DNA of 34,663 bases from DASXZH01 sp036502005 (GCA_036502005.1 DASXZH010000008.1:1-34663); one strand, 5' to 3'; counted from the first letter of the stretch, positions 1-7,289 are shown. The notes: generated by a model from the sequence alone, not told the origin. Translations and numbers: made by a program.

Positions 1-147
1 ATGCCGAATGCCGAATGCCGAATGCCGAATGCCGAATGCCGAATGCCGAATGCCGAATGCCGAATGCCGAATGCCGAATGCCGAATGCCGAATGCCGAAT
101 GCCGAATGCCGAATGCCGAATGCCGAATGCCGAATGCCCAATGCGTT
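1..147. repeat. Tandem heptamer array, unit ATGCCGA
   Basis: Nineteen perfect head-to-tail copies of ATGCCGA fill 1-133. A one-mismatch copy (ATGCCCA) follows at 134-140 and a decayed half copy at 141-147. The window starts inside the array, so its true length is unknown. Because 7 is not a multiple of 3, all three forward frames read the same heptapeptide, MPNAECR or a rotation of it. These open frames are by-products of the repeat, not genes. The array lies just upstream of a promoter at 169-198. Confidence 0.97.
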
Positions 148-168
148 CCCTAAACATTTTCAACCTTT

Positions 169-198
169 TTGGCATGGACCACGATTCTAATATAAAAT
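169..198 (+). promoter_or_regulatory. Putative sigma-70-like promoter of the leader/small RNA
   Basis: TTGGCA at 169-174 is followed by TATAAA at 191-196 (16-bp spacer) or TAAAAT at 193-198 (18-bp spacer). Transcription would start near 203-206. The same -35 hexamer occurs in the promoter of the ArsR-type gene at 4223. Confidence 0.5.
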
Positions 199-203
199 AA
201 TGT

Positions 204-350
204 TCGTCTAATACAAGCAAGGAACTACAACTGTGGGCTTTACATTATCTAGCTATCTGTGTCGTCCCCCCGCGTGGCGGGACACGATAATACGTGCGCA
301 AGGCGCTGCCAAGGCAGAGGTCTGCGTGCGTTTGCATGCAGACCTTTTTT
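204..350 (+). ncRNA. Candidate small RNA or regulatory leader of the HNH gene
   Basis: A transcript from the promoter at 169-198 to the terminator at 318-350 would be about 145 nt. It contains a G+C-rich hairpin (GTCCC at 264-268 with GGGAC at 279-283), a small hairpin (CTGC 306-309 with GCAG 314-317) and the terminator stem. GCAG at 314-317 could instead pair with CTGC at 322-325, inside the terminator stem, so a switch between two folds is possible. I do not recognise a known RNA family (not tmRNA, SRP RNA or RNase P). It could be an independent small RNA or an attenuator acting on the gene starting at 394. Confidence 0.35.
318..350 (+). terminator. Strong intrinsic terminator
   Basis: A 12-bp stem (318-329 with 334-345, one G:U pair) closes a GTTT loop and runs into six T residues at 345-350. 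It is the clearest Rho-independent terminator in the window. It lies 43 bp before the HNH start codon, so it ends a separate RNA or attenuates that gene. Confidence 0.85.
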
Positions 351-393
351 CTTGCCCGCCTTGCGGATCCAAACCAAACCCCGGAGACAGAAC

Positions 394-939
394 GTGCTAC
401 TAATACACGAGGTCCTTGTACTTAACAGCAACTACGAACCACTCAACGTATGCAATATGCGTAGGGCCATCAGCCTGCTCCTTTTGGGCAAGGCCGAGGT
501 GCTCACCGATCGCGATTTGCCTCTTCAAACCATTCGTGGCGATCAACGGGCGCCATCGGTTTTGAAGATGCGCTATCAGGTCCGGCGGCCCATGCCGCAG
601 CTAAGGCTCTCGCGACATTCCGTGCTGGCAAGGGACAACTACACCTGTCAATATTGCGGGATCCGTAATCGAGAGTTGACCATCGATCACGTGGTTCCAC
701 GCTGGGCAGGCGGTCCCCACACTTGGGACAACCTGGTTGCATGTTGTCGTAAGTGCAACCTCAAGAAGGGTGACAAGACTCCCCAGCAGGCTCATATGAA
801 GTTGGCTCGAAAGCCGAAGCGGCCTCACTTTGTGCCATATCTCTCACTTCCGACGTATTTAAAAGCGCAGAACAGGGAAGAGTGGAAGATGTATTTGCCG
901 ATTTTTGAAGAATTTTCGAATGAGCTCACGGCAAATTGA
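394..939 (+). CDS. HNH endonuclease domain protein
   Basis: A 181-residue protein with an N-terminal segment typical of a widespread HNH family (LVLNSNYEPLNVCNMRRA, then LLLLGKAEVL) and a C-terminal HNH zinc-finger nuclease domain. Visible features are zinc-binding pairs C85/C88 and C118/C121, catalytic H99 in the IDHVVPRWAGG segment, N113 and the closing CN motif. I chose the GTG at 394 because GGAGA at 383-387 is a good ribosome site and family homology begins there. Upstream codons in this frame run back through the terminator hairpin and are not coding. Members of this family are often annotated McrA-like, but the natural DNA target is usually unknown. It lies alone, 132 bp before murA. 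Confidence 0.9.
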   Translation: MLLIHEVLVLNSNYEPLNVCNMRRAISLLLLGKAEVLTDRDLPLQTIRGDQRAPSVLKMRYQVRRPMPQLRLSRHSVLARDNYTCQYCGIRNRELTIDHVVPRWAGGPHTWDNLVACCRKCNLKKGDKTPQQAHMKLARKPKRPHFVPYLSLPTYLKAQNREEWKMYLPIFEEFSNELTAN

Positions 940-1071
940 ACCGTCTAAACGTTATCACTACAAGCTTACTGTTAGCTGGGTAGCCTGAATGATCATTTTG
1001 AAGGGTAGACTTGTTAGTTCTGGGCAGACGCAATTATGTCTAAGTATTACCTACCACGGATGGAGGGTTCG

Positions 1072-2373
1072 ATGACAATCTTAAGAATCGAGGGCGGCCG
1101 CCCCCTTATCGGCGAACTGGAAGTTCCCGCAAGCAAAAACGCCGCGTTAGCAATCATGTCCGCCGTAGTTCTTGGCGAAGGAACTACCGTGCTACATAAC
1201 GTCCCGAATATTTCGGACGTACAGATAAAATCCACGCTTCTCGAACGGTTTGGCGCTAAGTGCACCCTCCGAGAAGGCTCGCTCTATGTTGACTGCTCGA
1301 AGCTGTACTTGGGCGAATGCGATGAAGAAACGGTCCGGTTGATCCGAACTTCGTTCTATCTTTTGGGTCCGCTCCTTGCCCGAATCGGCAAGGTCATCCT
1401 TCCTGCCCCGGGCGGATGCAAAATCGGCGCCCGTCCGGTTGATCTTCACCTTAAAGGTCTTGCTCAACTCGGCGCACATGTGGAACTTCAGCATGGATGC
1501 TATGTGGCCACAACTACCGGTTTGCGCGGCGCTGATATCTATTTAGACTTCCCGAGTGCAGGTGCTACCCAGCATCTGATGAGCACAGCCGTGCTCGCAA
1601 AAGGTGTCACCACGATCCAGAATGCGGCCTTCGAGCCCGAAGTCACCGCCCTTGCCGACTTCCTAAACCGCATGGGCGCAAAGATCGAAGGCGCTGGCAC
1701 CAGCACGATCACGATCGTCGGTGTCGAGCATCTTGAGCCTTGCGAATTTAGAATCCCGCATGACCGAATGCAGGCAGGTACCTATCTGTTGGCAGGAGCC
1801 ATCACTCAGGGAGACGTCACCGTTCACGGCGTGTTGCCGGAGCACCAAGCCGCTCTTATCAGCAAGCTGAAAGACGCTGGCGCTCATGTGAGCGAAGGCC
1901 CCGATTGGGTTCGAGTTGCAGCCGATACACGGCTGAAGAGTGTTCGGATCAAGACGATGCCTTATCCTGGCTTTGCCACCGACATCCAGCAGCCGATGGC
2001 CGCGCTTTTGTGCCTTGCCGAAGGCATGAGCGTGATTGAAGAGACGATTTACGAAAGCCGCAACGGCCACGTAGCCGAGTTGAACCGAATGGGCGCAAAG
2101 ATCCGCCTTGAGGGTGGCGGGCGAACAGCCATGATTTCCGGAGTGGAGAAACTGAAAGGCGCGGTGGTGGAAGCCAGCGACCTTCGAGCAGGAGCTGCCC
2201 TTTGCTTGGCTGCACTTGCCGCGGAAGGCGAATCCGTCATCAAGAATGTCCACTTTATCGATAGAGGTTACGAGCAGATCGAATCTGTTCTCGGTAGCCT
2301 CGGTGCGCGGATCGAGCGCGCCGCGTCTGCGGACATGGAGTCCTCGATGCTGCAGACGGAGCCCGGCGGCTGA
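1072..2373 (+). CDS. murA: UDP-N-acetylglucosamine 1-carboxyvinyltransferase
   Basis: MurA transfers enolpyruvate from PEP to UDP-GlcNAc, the first committed cytoplasmic step of peptidoglycan synthesis. The 433-residue length is normal for the family. K22-N23 of the PASKNAAL segment bind substrate. C116 in GGCKIGARPVDLH is the PEP-reactive cysteine that fosfomycin alkylates. The rest shows the two-domain inside-out barrel repeats typical of EPSP-synthase-like enzymes. In-frame ATGs also occur at 1036 and 1060. I prefer 1072 because GGAGGG at 1062-1067 lies just before it and MTILRIEGGRPL matches the usual N-terminus. The stop codon overlaps the proposed CTG start of mreB, so the two are probably cotranslated. 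Confidence 0.95.
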   Translation: MTILRIEGGRPLIGELEVPASKNAALAIMSAVVLGEGTTVLHNVPNISDVQIKSTLLERFGAKCTLREGSLYVDCSKLYLGECDEETVRLIRTSFYLLGPLLARIGKVILPAPGGCKIGARPVDLHLKGLAQLGAHVELQHGCYVATTTGLRGADIYLDFPSAGATQHLMSTAVLAKGVTTIQNAAFEPEVTALADFLNRMGAKIEGAGTSTITIVGVEHLEPCEFRIPHDRMQAGTYLLAGAITQGDVTVHGVLPEHQAALISKLKDAGAHVSEGPDWVRVAADTRLKSVRIKTMPYPGFATDIQQPMAALLCLAEGMSVIEETIYESRNGHVAELNRMGAKIRLEGGGRTAMISGVEKLKGAVVEASDLRAGAALCLAALAAEGESVIKNVHFIDRGYEQIESVLGSLGARIERAASADMESSMLQTEPGG

Positions 2374-3383
2374 AATTCGGCTCCGAGCTTGCCATTGATT
2401 TAGGCACAGCCAACCTCCTTGTCTATGTACCAGGCAAGGGGGTTGTTCTTAATGAGCCCACCGTCGTGGCCATAAATTCTAACAATGGCCGCGTTCTCGC
2501 GGTGGGGAACAAGGCTCGGGATATGATCGGCCGCACTCCCGCCAACATCACCGCCATCCGTCCTCTAAAAGATGGAGTCATCGCCGACTACACCACTACG
2601 CTGAAAATGCTGCAGTACGTCTTAAACAAAGTCTGCGGCCCCCGCCGTTTTTTTCGCCCGCGCGTTTTGATCTGCGTTCCCAGTGGCGTCACCAATGTCG
2701 AAAGGCGAGCCGTAATTCAGGCCGCTAGGGAAGCGGGCGCCGGGGAAGCGATGACGATTGAAGAGCCCGTCGCGGCTGCTCTTGGGGCTGGTTTGCCGAT
2801 TTCTATGCCTGGTGGAAACATGGTGGTAGATATTGGAGGAGGCACTACAGATATCGCCGTAATCAGCCTTGGGGGCATCGTACTTTCCCAAAGTCTGAGA
2901 ATTGCCGGAGATAAATTCGATGAGGCCATAATTCGGCACGTCAGAAACGTCTACAACCTGATGATCGGCGAGCCGACAGCGGAGGAAATTAAGATCAAAC
3001 TTGGCTCGGTTCAGATGCTCGAGCCAGAACTTAAAATGGAGATCAGGGGTCGGGATCTGGTTGGCGGCATGCCAAAAACGATCGAAGTTACGAGTGAAGA
3101 AATTAGAGAGGCCCTTTCCGAGCCGGTAAGGCAAATCGCCGAGAAAATTGTGTTAATGTTGGAAGAAACGCCGCCAGAATTAGGCAGTGATATTGTGGAT
3201 CGTGGCATCATACTAACCGGTGGGGGCGCCCTATTGAGGGGGTTGGATAAGCTTCTGAATCAAATGACCGATTTGCCCGTTCACATAGCGGAAAATGCGC
3301 TAACATGTGTGGCAATCGGCACCGGCCGCGCACTAGAGCAATTGGAGGAAATTCGAATGAGTGGAGCAGTTAGCACGTTATGA
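2370..3383 (+). CDS. mreB: Rod shape-determining protein MreB
   Basis: An actin-like ATPase that forms membrane-bound filaments and directs cell-wall elongation. Visible motifs are phosphate-1 (AIDLGTANLLVYV near residue 9), phosphate-2 (DIGGGTTD, 154-161) and the adenosine motif (TGGGALLRG, from 283). Length is 337 residues, as expected. The first canonical in-frame start is a GTG at 2466, which would remove phosphate-1. Between an upstream in-frame stop (TAG at 2295) and 2466 there is no ATG, GTG or TTG. The best candidate is CTG at 2370, overlapping the murA TGA as CTGA, with GGAG at 2358-2361 eight bases before it. ATT at 2394 is a weaker alternative. The next gene overlaps as ATGA. Confidence 0.92.
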   Translation: MKFGSELAIDLGTANLLVYVPGKGVVLNEPTVVAINSNNGRVLAVGNKARDMIGRTPANITAIRPLKDGVIADYTTTLKMLQYVLNKVCGPRRFFRPRVLICVPSGVTNVERRAVIQAAREAGAGEAMTIEEPVAAALGAGLPISMPGGNMVVDIGGGTTDIAVISLGGIVLSQSLRIAGDKFDEAIIRHVRNVYNLMIGEPTAEEIKIKLGSVQMLEPELKMEIRGRDLVGGMPKTIEVTSEEIREALSEPVRQIAEKIVLMLEETPPELGSDIVDRGIILTGGGALLRGLDKLLNQMTDLPVHIAENALTCVAIGTGRALEQLEEIRMSGAVSTL

Positions 3384-3934
3384 CTTATATGTCCAAAACT
3401 TGGAGCGGTATTATGCTGCTCGTTCTTGCTCTTCCCGCCGCCGTTTTCGCCCAAAATCAGCTCTCTCATAAGGCGCATGCAAATACAGAAGACTCCGCCG
3501 CGCCCGTAACCGAGGCCGAGGCCCGCGCCACTATGCTTAGGGTGCAGGCGGCGCTTTCTTCGGTTGCTCAGCATCCAATGAGTTTTGGAGCTTGCACTAT
3601 TCCGGATTCTTCCAAGCCCGTTACCCATGCCGAGGTAATCGAGGATTTTGGCCGCATATATAAAGGTGCCAAGCCGTTTTTCAAGTTCACCCCTCGGGCG
3701 GTTTGGTTTGATCCGGCCGTTCTTAGTACCAAATCTGGCAGCCCAGCCCGACCCACATTAGAGCTTTTGGTGAAGCAAGGCTTTGTTCCGCGTGTAAGCC
3801 TTTTGGCAACTTCAAAGACGGATACTATGTCGATTTTCGACTTTGGCGACACGGTTGGCATCTTCGTTGCGCGTGTTGCCGACGTTTGCCACTTGCCTTC
3901 ACCGAAGTGGAGTCCAAACATAGAAAAGCCGTAA
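3380..3934 (+). CDS. Secreted protein of unknown function, in the murA-mreB operon
   Basis: A 184-residue protein with a clear Sec signal peptide (hydrophobic LLVLALPAAVFA, likely cut before QNQ). The mature part has an N-terminal helix containing EAEARATMLRVQAAL and a mixed alpha/beta remainder with two cysteines (in FGACTIP and VADVCHLP) that could form a disulfide outside the cytoplasm. No domain is recognised. The start codon overlaps the mreB stop by 4 nt (ATGA), so it is probably translationally coupled to mreB and may have an envelope role. That link rests on position alone. Confidence 0.75.
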   Translation: MTYMSKTWSGIMLLVLALPAAVFAQNQLSHKAHANTEDSAAPVTEAEARATMLRVQAALSSVAQHPMSFGACTIPDSSKPVTHAEVIEDFGRIYKGAKPFFKFTPRAVWFDPAVLSTKSGSPARPTLELLVKQGFVPRVSLLATSKTDTMSIFDFGDTVGIFVARVADVCHLPSPKWSPNIEKP

Positions 3935-4158
3935 GTTATTTTGAGTTTTGATTTGCTAGGGAAGCCCTAGTCTCAATCGCAAATCCCTCGGATTCTTGGG
4001 CCCAAATTAGTAATTTGTCTTTGCGAGGAGCGAAAGCGCGCCGTAAGGCGTGCTGAAGCGGCGCGGGAATCTACCTGGAATATCACCGGTAGTCAAGTCC
4101 GGTGGTTAGTCGCGTAGATCGCTACGCCGGCTCACGGCCGTCTTTCTCCTTCCGCCCC
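3935..4158. other. Intergenic region with a string of hairpins
   Basis: No gene is seen. Short perfect or near-perfect palindromes follow one another: CTAGGG/CCCTAG (3956-3961, 3965-3970), a GCGCGCC/GGCGTGC stem around 4034-4051, CACCGG/CCGGTG (4084-4089, 4099-4104) and GCGTAG/CTACGC (4112-4117, 4122-4127). None has a T tract of the kind expected after an intrinsic terminator. They look like decayed interspersed repeats, with the 7-bp-period segment directly after. Confidence 0.6.
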
Positions 4159-4207
4159 CAATCCGCCATCCGCATCAACTATCCCCTATCCGCTGTCCCC
4201 TATCCAC
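4159..4207. repeat. Degenerate 7-bp-period repeat (TATCCSC type)
   Basis: Seven consecutive heptads can be read: CAATCCG, CCATCCG, CATCAAC, TATCCCC, TATCCGC, TGTCCCC, TATCCAC. The ATC core recurs every 7 bases with one slip of a single base. The array ends 15 bp before the -35 box of the ArsR-type gene. Confidence 0.8.
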
Positions 4208-4222
4208 TTTTTAAAAAAGTTC

Positions 4223-4254
4223 TTGGCATTTTCCTAATAGTTAGCGTATACTAA
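4223..4254 (+). promoter_or_regulatory. Promoter and probable operator of the ArsR-type gene
   Basis: TTGGCA (4223-4228) and TATACT (4247-4252) are separated by 18 bp. An imperfect palindrome, TTAGCGT/ATACTAA (4241-4254), covers the -10 box, where an ArsR-family dimer would block RNA polymerase. A second TTAG follows at 4258-4261. The leader before the ATG at 4275 is only about 15 nt and has no evident Shine-Dalgarno site. Confidence 0.65.
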
Positions 4255-4274
4255 CCGTTAGTGAACACTTACCA

Positions 4275-4601
4275 ATGGCAACGTTAGCGTTAGAGCAGCT
4301 TGTGGCACTTGCCGACCCCAGCCGGCAGCAGATCTTTCTGCTTCTGGTAGAAGGGCCGTGTTCGGTTGGCGAACTCGCCGACCAAATGACGGTGACAAGG
4401 CCCGCCGTTTCACAGCACCTCAAAGTGCTGAGCAGCGCAGGACTTGTCACCCACGAGGCAAAGGGCACAAGAAGCATCTACTGCGTCGACCCGAAAGGGA
4501 TCGAAAACCTACGCAATCAGTTGGACGGCCTTTGGCAACGCGCCCTCGATTCCTTCAAGAGCGAGGCGGAAAGACTTTATATGGAGACAAAAAGTAAATG
4601 A
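4275..4601 (+). CDS. ArsR/SmtB-family winged-helix repressor
   Basis: A 108-residue winged-helix DNA-binding protein. The sequence LADPSRQQIFLLLVEGPCSVGELA is the typical N-terminal helix pair. TRPAVSQHLKVLSSAGLV is the helix-turn-helix with recognition helix, followed by the wing (EAKGTRSIYCVD). It lacks the ELCVCDL-type cysteine motif of metal sensors, having a single cysteine at that place (GPCSVGEL), so it is probably not a metal sensor. ArsR repressors of this sort commonly pair with an AHSA1/SRPBCC gene, as here: the downstream gene overlaps by 4 nt (ATGA). Autoregulation through the palindrome at 4241-4254 is likely. The inducer is unknown. Confidence 0.9.
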   Translation: MATLALEQLVALADPSRQQIFLLLVEGPCSVGELADQMTVTRPAVSQHLKVLSSAGLVTHEAKGTRSIYCVDPKGIENLRNQLDGLWQRALDSFKSEAERLYMETKSK

Positions 4602-5077
4602 CCGAGACACATGCATTAGCAATCTTAAAAGACATCGTCGTGAAAGTCCCTCAGGACTTCGCATTCAACATCTTCGCCAACAACATGACCAAGTGGTGGC
4701 CGGAAGACCATCACATCGGCGCAACTGACTTCGAGGAAGTTGTCCTCGAGCCTAAAGCGGGCGGCCGTTGGTTTGAGAAGGGGAAGGACGGCGTGGAATG
4801 CGATTGGGGCAAGGTGCTGGCTTACGAACCCTTCGACCGAGTGCTTCTGGCATGGCAATTGGATGAGAACTTTGTGTTCAACGCGGCTTTGCATACGGAG
4901 GTCGAGATTCTTTTTCACACACTTGGGCCAGAGGAAACACGGGTCACGCTGGAGCACAGAAAGCTGGAAAACTATGGCGAAGCCGGCGCGAAGATGCAGA
5001 GGATGTTCGATGCGGATAACGCCTGGATTAGCGGTCTCAAGCTGTTCGCGGCCTACGTGGAGTCTGTAAAGAGCTAA
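4598..5077 (+). CDS. AHSA1/SRPBCC-domain protein (first of two)
   Basis: A 159-residue protein of the START/Bet v 1-like SRPBCC fold, AHSA1 subgroup. Recognisable features are the early MTKWWPEDHHIG segment, the central PKAGGRWFEKGKDGVECDWGKVLAYEPFDRVLLAWQLD strand region and the C-terminal long helix. These proteins bind hydrophobic ligands in a deep cavity, and few have known ligands. It is cotranscribed and translationally coupled with the ArsR-type repressor, so its expression is probably induced when the repressor is released. A related gene lies at 33542. Confidence 0.88.
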   Translation: MTETHALAILKDIVVKVPQDFAFNIFANNMTKWWPEDHHIGATDFEEVVLEPKAGGRWFEKGKDGVECDWGKVLAYEPFDRVLLAWQLDENFVFNAALHTEVEILFHTLGPEETRVTLEHRKLENYGEAGAKMQRMFDADNAWISGLKLFAAYVESVKS

Positions 5078-5335
5078 CTCTAGCAGGAGTTTCTGGGCGG
5101 TAATGTTGCACACACCTCCGGCGTGCCGGAATGGGTTTTGCGGCGCACACCGGTGGTGTCGCCTGACTCGCAAGAGCTCGATCGGTCTCAACCACCGGCT
5201 ACCTGGGTTTAATGCCTCCGGCATGGGGAACAGGCGGACTTGGTTGGCGCGGAGATTTTAAGTCGCCTCGGAGAACTGCAATTGAGATAAACGCAAACCG
5301 TGCTCGCTCGACGAGGAACCGGTGGAAGCTCTATT
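5078..5335. other. Intergenic repeat-rich stretch
   Basis: No gene is seen. It holds a TCCGG/CCGGA hairpin (5117-5121, 5126-5130) and, at 5212-5230, a 19-nt segment beginning ATGCCTCCGGCATGG. That segment is identical to 30576-30594 and close to 32011-32029, so it is a fragment of the interspersed element described near the right end. Confidence 0.65.
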
Positions 5336-5523
5336 TGCCCTCTCCCGGTTCGCTCGCGGACTCGCTTACCGACCTCTCCTCAAGGAGAGATGAGTAGTTT
5401 TGTGGCCCTCCCAAAATCTTTGCTAGGCGTCAACGAGATTGGCTTGCTGCAAACTTTGAGCGCCGCCCAACGATTCATCTCTCCTTGAGGAGAGGTCGCT
5501 GAGGAACGAAGCGGGAGAGGGCG
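5336..5523. repeat. Inverted pair of a gagAGGTCG-type repeat
   Basis: The segment at 5338-5393 reads, on the minus strand, CTCATCTCTCCTTGAGGAGA followed by GGTCGGTAAGC and GAACCGGGAGAGGG. The segment at 5474-5523 carries a close copy in plus orientation (TCATCTCTCCTTGAGGAGA, GGTCGCTGAGG, GAAGCGGGAGAGGG). The two copies face each other around about 80 bp. Each contains its own small palindrome (CTCC TTGA GGAG). A third copy is at 7050-7093. Open frames across this region are not genes. Confidence 0.8.
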
Positions 5524-5642
5524 TAACAATACCTGCCCGGCGTTTCAATATCGTCGGAGAGGCTATAAGATCGCCTGAACTGGCTTAGAACAAGGCGGGG
5601 TTAAAACTCCGCGCTCCGAAAGCCGCCCGGTAAACTCTAGGC
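5524..5642. other. Region upstream of ispH
   Basis: A near-perfect stem, GCGGGGTT/AACTCCGC (5595-5602, 5605-5612), lies shortly before ispH. TATAAG within 5560-5570 could be a -10 box but has no convincing -35. No other feature is seen. Confidence 0.35.
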
Positions 5643-6581
5643 GTGGAGCGAATTATTCTAGCTGCCCCGCGCGGATTCTGCGCCGGAGTGGCTTATGCCA
5701 TCGAGATCGTAGATCTCGCGCTCAAAAAATACGGCGCTCCCGTCTACGTGCGCCACGCCATCGTTCACAACGAATGGGTAGTTCGCAGCTTTGAAGATCG
5801 AGGCGTAGTCTTTGTAGAGGCCATCGAAGATGTGCCCGAAGGCATGCCGGTAGTCTTTTCCGCGCACGGTGTTTCTCCCGTTGTTCGAAAGCAAGCCGAC
5901 GCCAAGCATCTGCAAATCATCGATGCCACCTGTCCCCTCGTAACCAAGGTTCATAACGAGGCCCGCCATTTTGCGCGTAAGGGCTATTTCATGATCTATA
6001 TCGGCCATGTAGGCCACGTGGAAGCGGAAGGCACGATGGGCGAGGCGCCCGAGCGCATGGTCTTGGTTGAAACTCCGGAAGACGCAGAAGCTTTAGAAAT
6101 TCCCTATTACGAGAAGCTAGCGGTCCTAACCCAGACCACCCTTAGCGTGGACGAGGTCCAGCGCACGCTGGAAGTTCTTAAGCACAGGTTCCCACATCTG
6201 GAGACCCCACGAAAGGAAGATATCTGCTACGCCACCACTAACCGGCAATCGGCCATTCGGGAACTGGCCGCTCAGTGCGATTTGGTTTTGATTGTGGGTT
6301 CCGCGACTTCTTCTAACAGCAATCGCTTACGCGAGGTCGCCGAGTCGCAGGGGGTTCAGTCTCATTTGCTGCTAACGGCCGATGAAGTGAAGCCGGAATG
6401 GCGCGATAGCCGCGTAATAGGTGTCTCTAGCGGTGCCTCTACTCCAGAGCATTTGGTCGAGGAAGTAATCGAGAAGCTCCTAGAGGGCCACGCAGCGGTT
6501 CCGGTTGATGTATTGGAGACGGTAAAAGAAGACATCAGCTTCCGCCCACCGCGAGATTTGATCCATTTGACAGTGGCATGA
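5643..6581 (+). CDS. ispH: 4-hydroxy-3-methylbut-2-enyl diphosphate reductase
   Basis: IspH (LytB) performs the last step of the MEP isoprenoid pathway, reducing HMBPP to IPP and DMAPP with a [4Fe-4S] cluster. The three cluster cysteines are C13 (GFCAGV), C97 (DATCPLVTKVH) and C195 (ICYATTNRQ). Substrate-binding histidines are H42 (VHNEW), H75 (SAHGVS) and H125, and the proton-relay glutamate is E127 (GHVGHVEAEGTMG). The SATSSNSNRL motif also contacts substrate. At 312 residues it is full length. The start is GTG, with only a weak ribosome site. The gene is monocistronic, between repeat-rich gaps. Confidence 0.95.
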   Translation: MERIILAAPRGFCAGVAYAIEIVDLALKKYGAPVYVRHAIVHNEWVVRSFEDRGVVFVEAIEDVPEGMPVVFSAHGVSPVVRKQADAKHLQIIDATCPLVTKVHNEARHFARKGYFMIYIGHVGHVEAEGTMGEAPERMVLVETPEDAEALEIPYYEKLAVLTQTTLSVDEVQRTLEVLKHRFPHLETPRKEDICYATTNRQSAIRELAAQCDLVLIVGSATSSNSNRLREVAESQGVQSHLLLTADEVKPEWRDSRVIGVSSGASTPEHLVEEVIEKLLEGHAAVPVDVLETVKEDISFRPPRDLIHLTVA

Positions 6582-6677
6582 TCGGGCCGGGCAAACATTG
6601 ACAACCTAGTCATTGCCGGGATCAGGTTAACAATTTCGCCCTAAACGTCATAATATTAGTTGGAAGTGGCCGATGCG

Positions 6678-6929
6678 ATGAGTTTTGAAATCCCCCCAAT
6701 TTATATTCCAGATAATAGCCCGGAAGCTCAGGCTGTTGAGCAGGTTATGCAGGCACAACATATCGGCCCTGAAGAGGCTGTCCGGACCATCCTGCGTAGC
6801 GCTGACAAGCGTAACCCAGCCCAGCGCATGATTGGGCTATTCTCCAGCGACGAAGACGCCGCGATAATGGACGACGTGATGGAATTGGTTGAAGAAGGTC
6901 GAAAGACGCAAACGACCCGCGAAGCGTGA
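6678..6929 (+). CDS. Small acidic protein of unknown function
   Basis: An 83-residue soluble protein, mostly predicted helix, rich in Glu/Asp and Gln. Segments such as SPEAQAVEQVMQAQHIGPEEAVRTIL recall small antitoxin-like or ribbon-helix-helix proteins, but no partner toxin lies next to it and I assign no function. I chose ATG 6678; GGAAG at 6662-6666 is a plausible though distant ribosome site. A TTG at 6660 is the alternative start. Confidence 0.6.
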   Translation: MSFEIPPIYIPDNSPEAQAVEQVMQAQHIGPEEAVRTILRSADKRNPAQRMIGLFSSDEDAAIMDDVMELVEEGRKTQTTREA

Positions 6930-7049
6930 CTCGAGTCAATCGAACCGAAGGAAATGGATCTGGGTTAGAAGCAGGCTGGGAATTCGGCACACCCTGCCCC
7001 CAGAGGGCGTTAACACAAGCCAACCTTTTGCATTTCTGAAGCTACAAAT

Positions 7050-7093
7050 CTCTCCCGGACGGAGAGGTCGGTGAGTCCGCGAACCGGGAGAGG
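7050..7093 (+). repeat. Third copy of the gagAGGTCGGTGAG repeat
   Basis: The segment reads TCTCCCGGACGGAGAGG, TCGGTGAGTCCGCG and AACCGGGAGAGG. It matches the two facing copies at 5338-5393 and 5474-5523 in order, with small indels. Confidence 0.75.
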
Positions 7094-7150
7094 CGCGAGC
7101 GACATACCTTTGAAAGTAGCTCTCTAAACCCTTTTTTAACGCTTATGCGT

Positions 7151-7169
7151 GTGACGCGTGACAGGTGAC
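7151..7169. repeat. Short 7-bp-period repeat, GTGAC core
   Basis: GTGAC occurs at 7151, 7158 and 7165, separated by two variable bases each time. Confidence 0.6.
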
Positions 7170-7257
7170 GAGTAATGCGAAAAAGAGAGGAAAGAGGGTT
7201 GCGGATTGAGCAGTAGCTTGAGGCTCACGCTGCTGTGCGCTCGGGGTTCTGATCCCC

Positions 7258-7289
7258 AATCAAAAATCGACAATCAAAAATCGAAAATC
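7258..7289. repeat. 7-bp-period repeat, AATC core
   Basis: AATC recurs at 7258, 7265, 7272, 7279 and 7286, exactly 7 bases apart, with the intervening trinucleotides varying (AAA, GAC, AAA, GAA). A near copy is at 28803-28834. Confidence 0.85.

Noticed and set aside
8..200. Reading frames encoding MPNAECR repeats
   Set aside because: They arise automatically because the 7-bp unit has no stop in any frame. There is no ribosome site or non-repeat coding part.
259..393. N-terminal extension of the HNH protein
   Set aside because: It would include the terminator hairpin and its T tract; family homology starts after 394.
5212..5488. Short plus-strand frames in the gap before ispH
   Set aside because: They cross interspersed repeats on both strands, have no ribosome site, and their composition follows the repeats.
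6678..6929. Antitoxin of a toxin-antitoxin pair
   Set aside because: The acidic small protein has no adjacent toxin-like frame; the next 560 bp contain only repeats.
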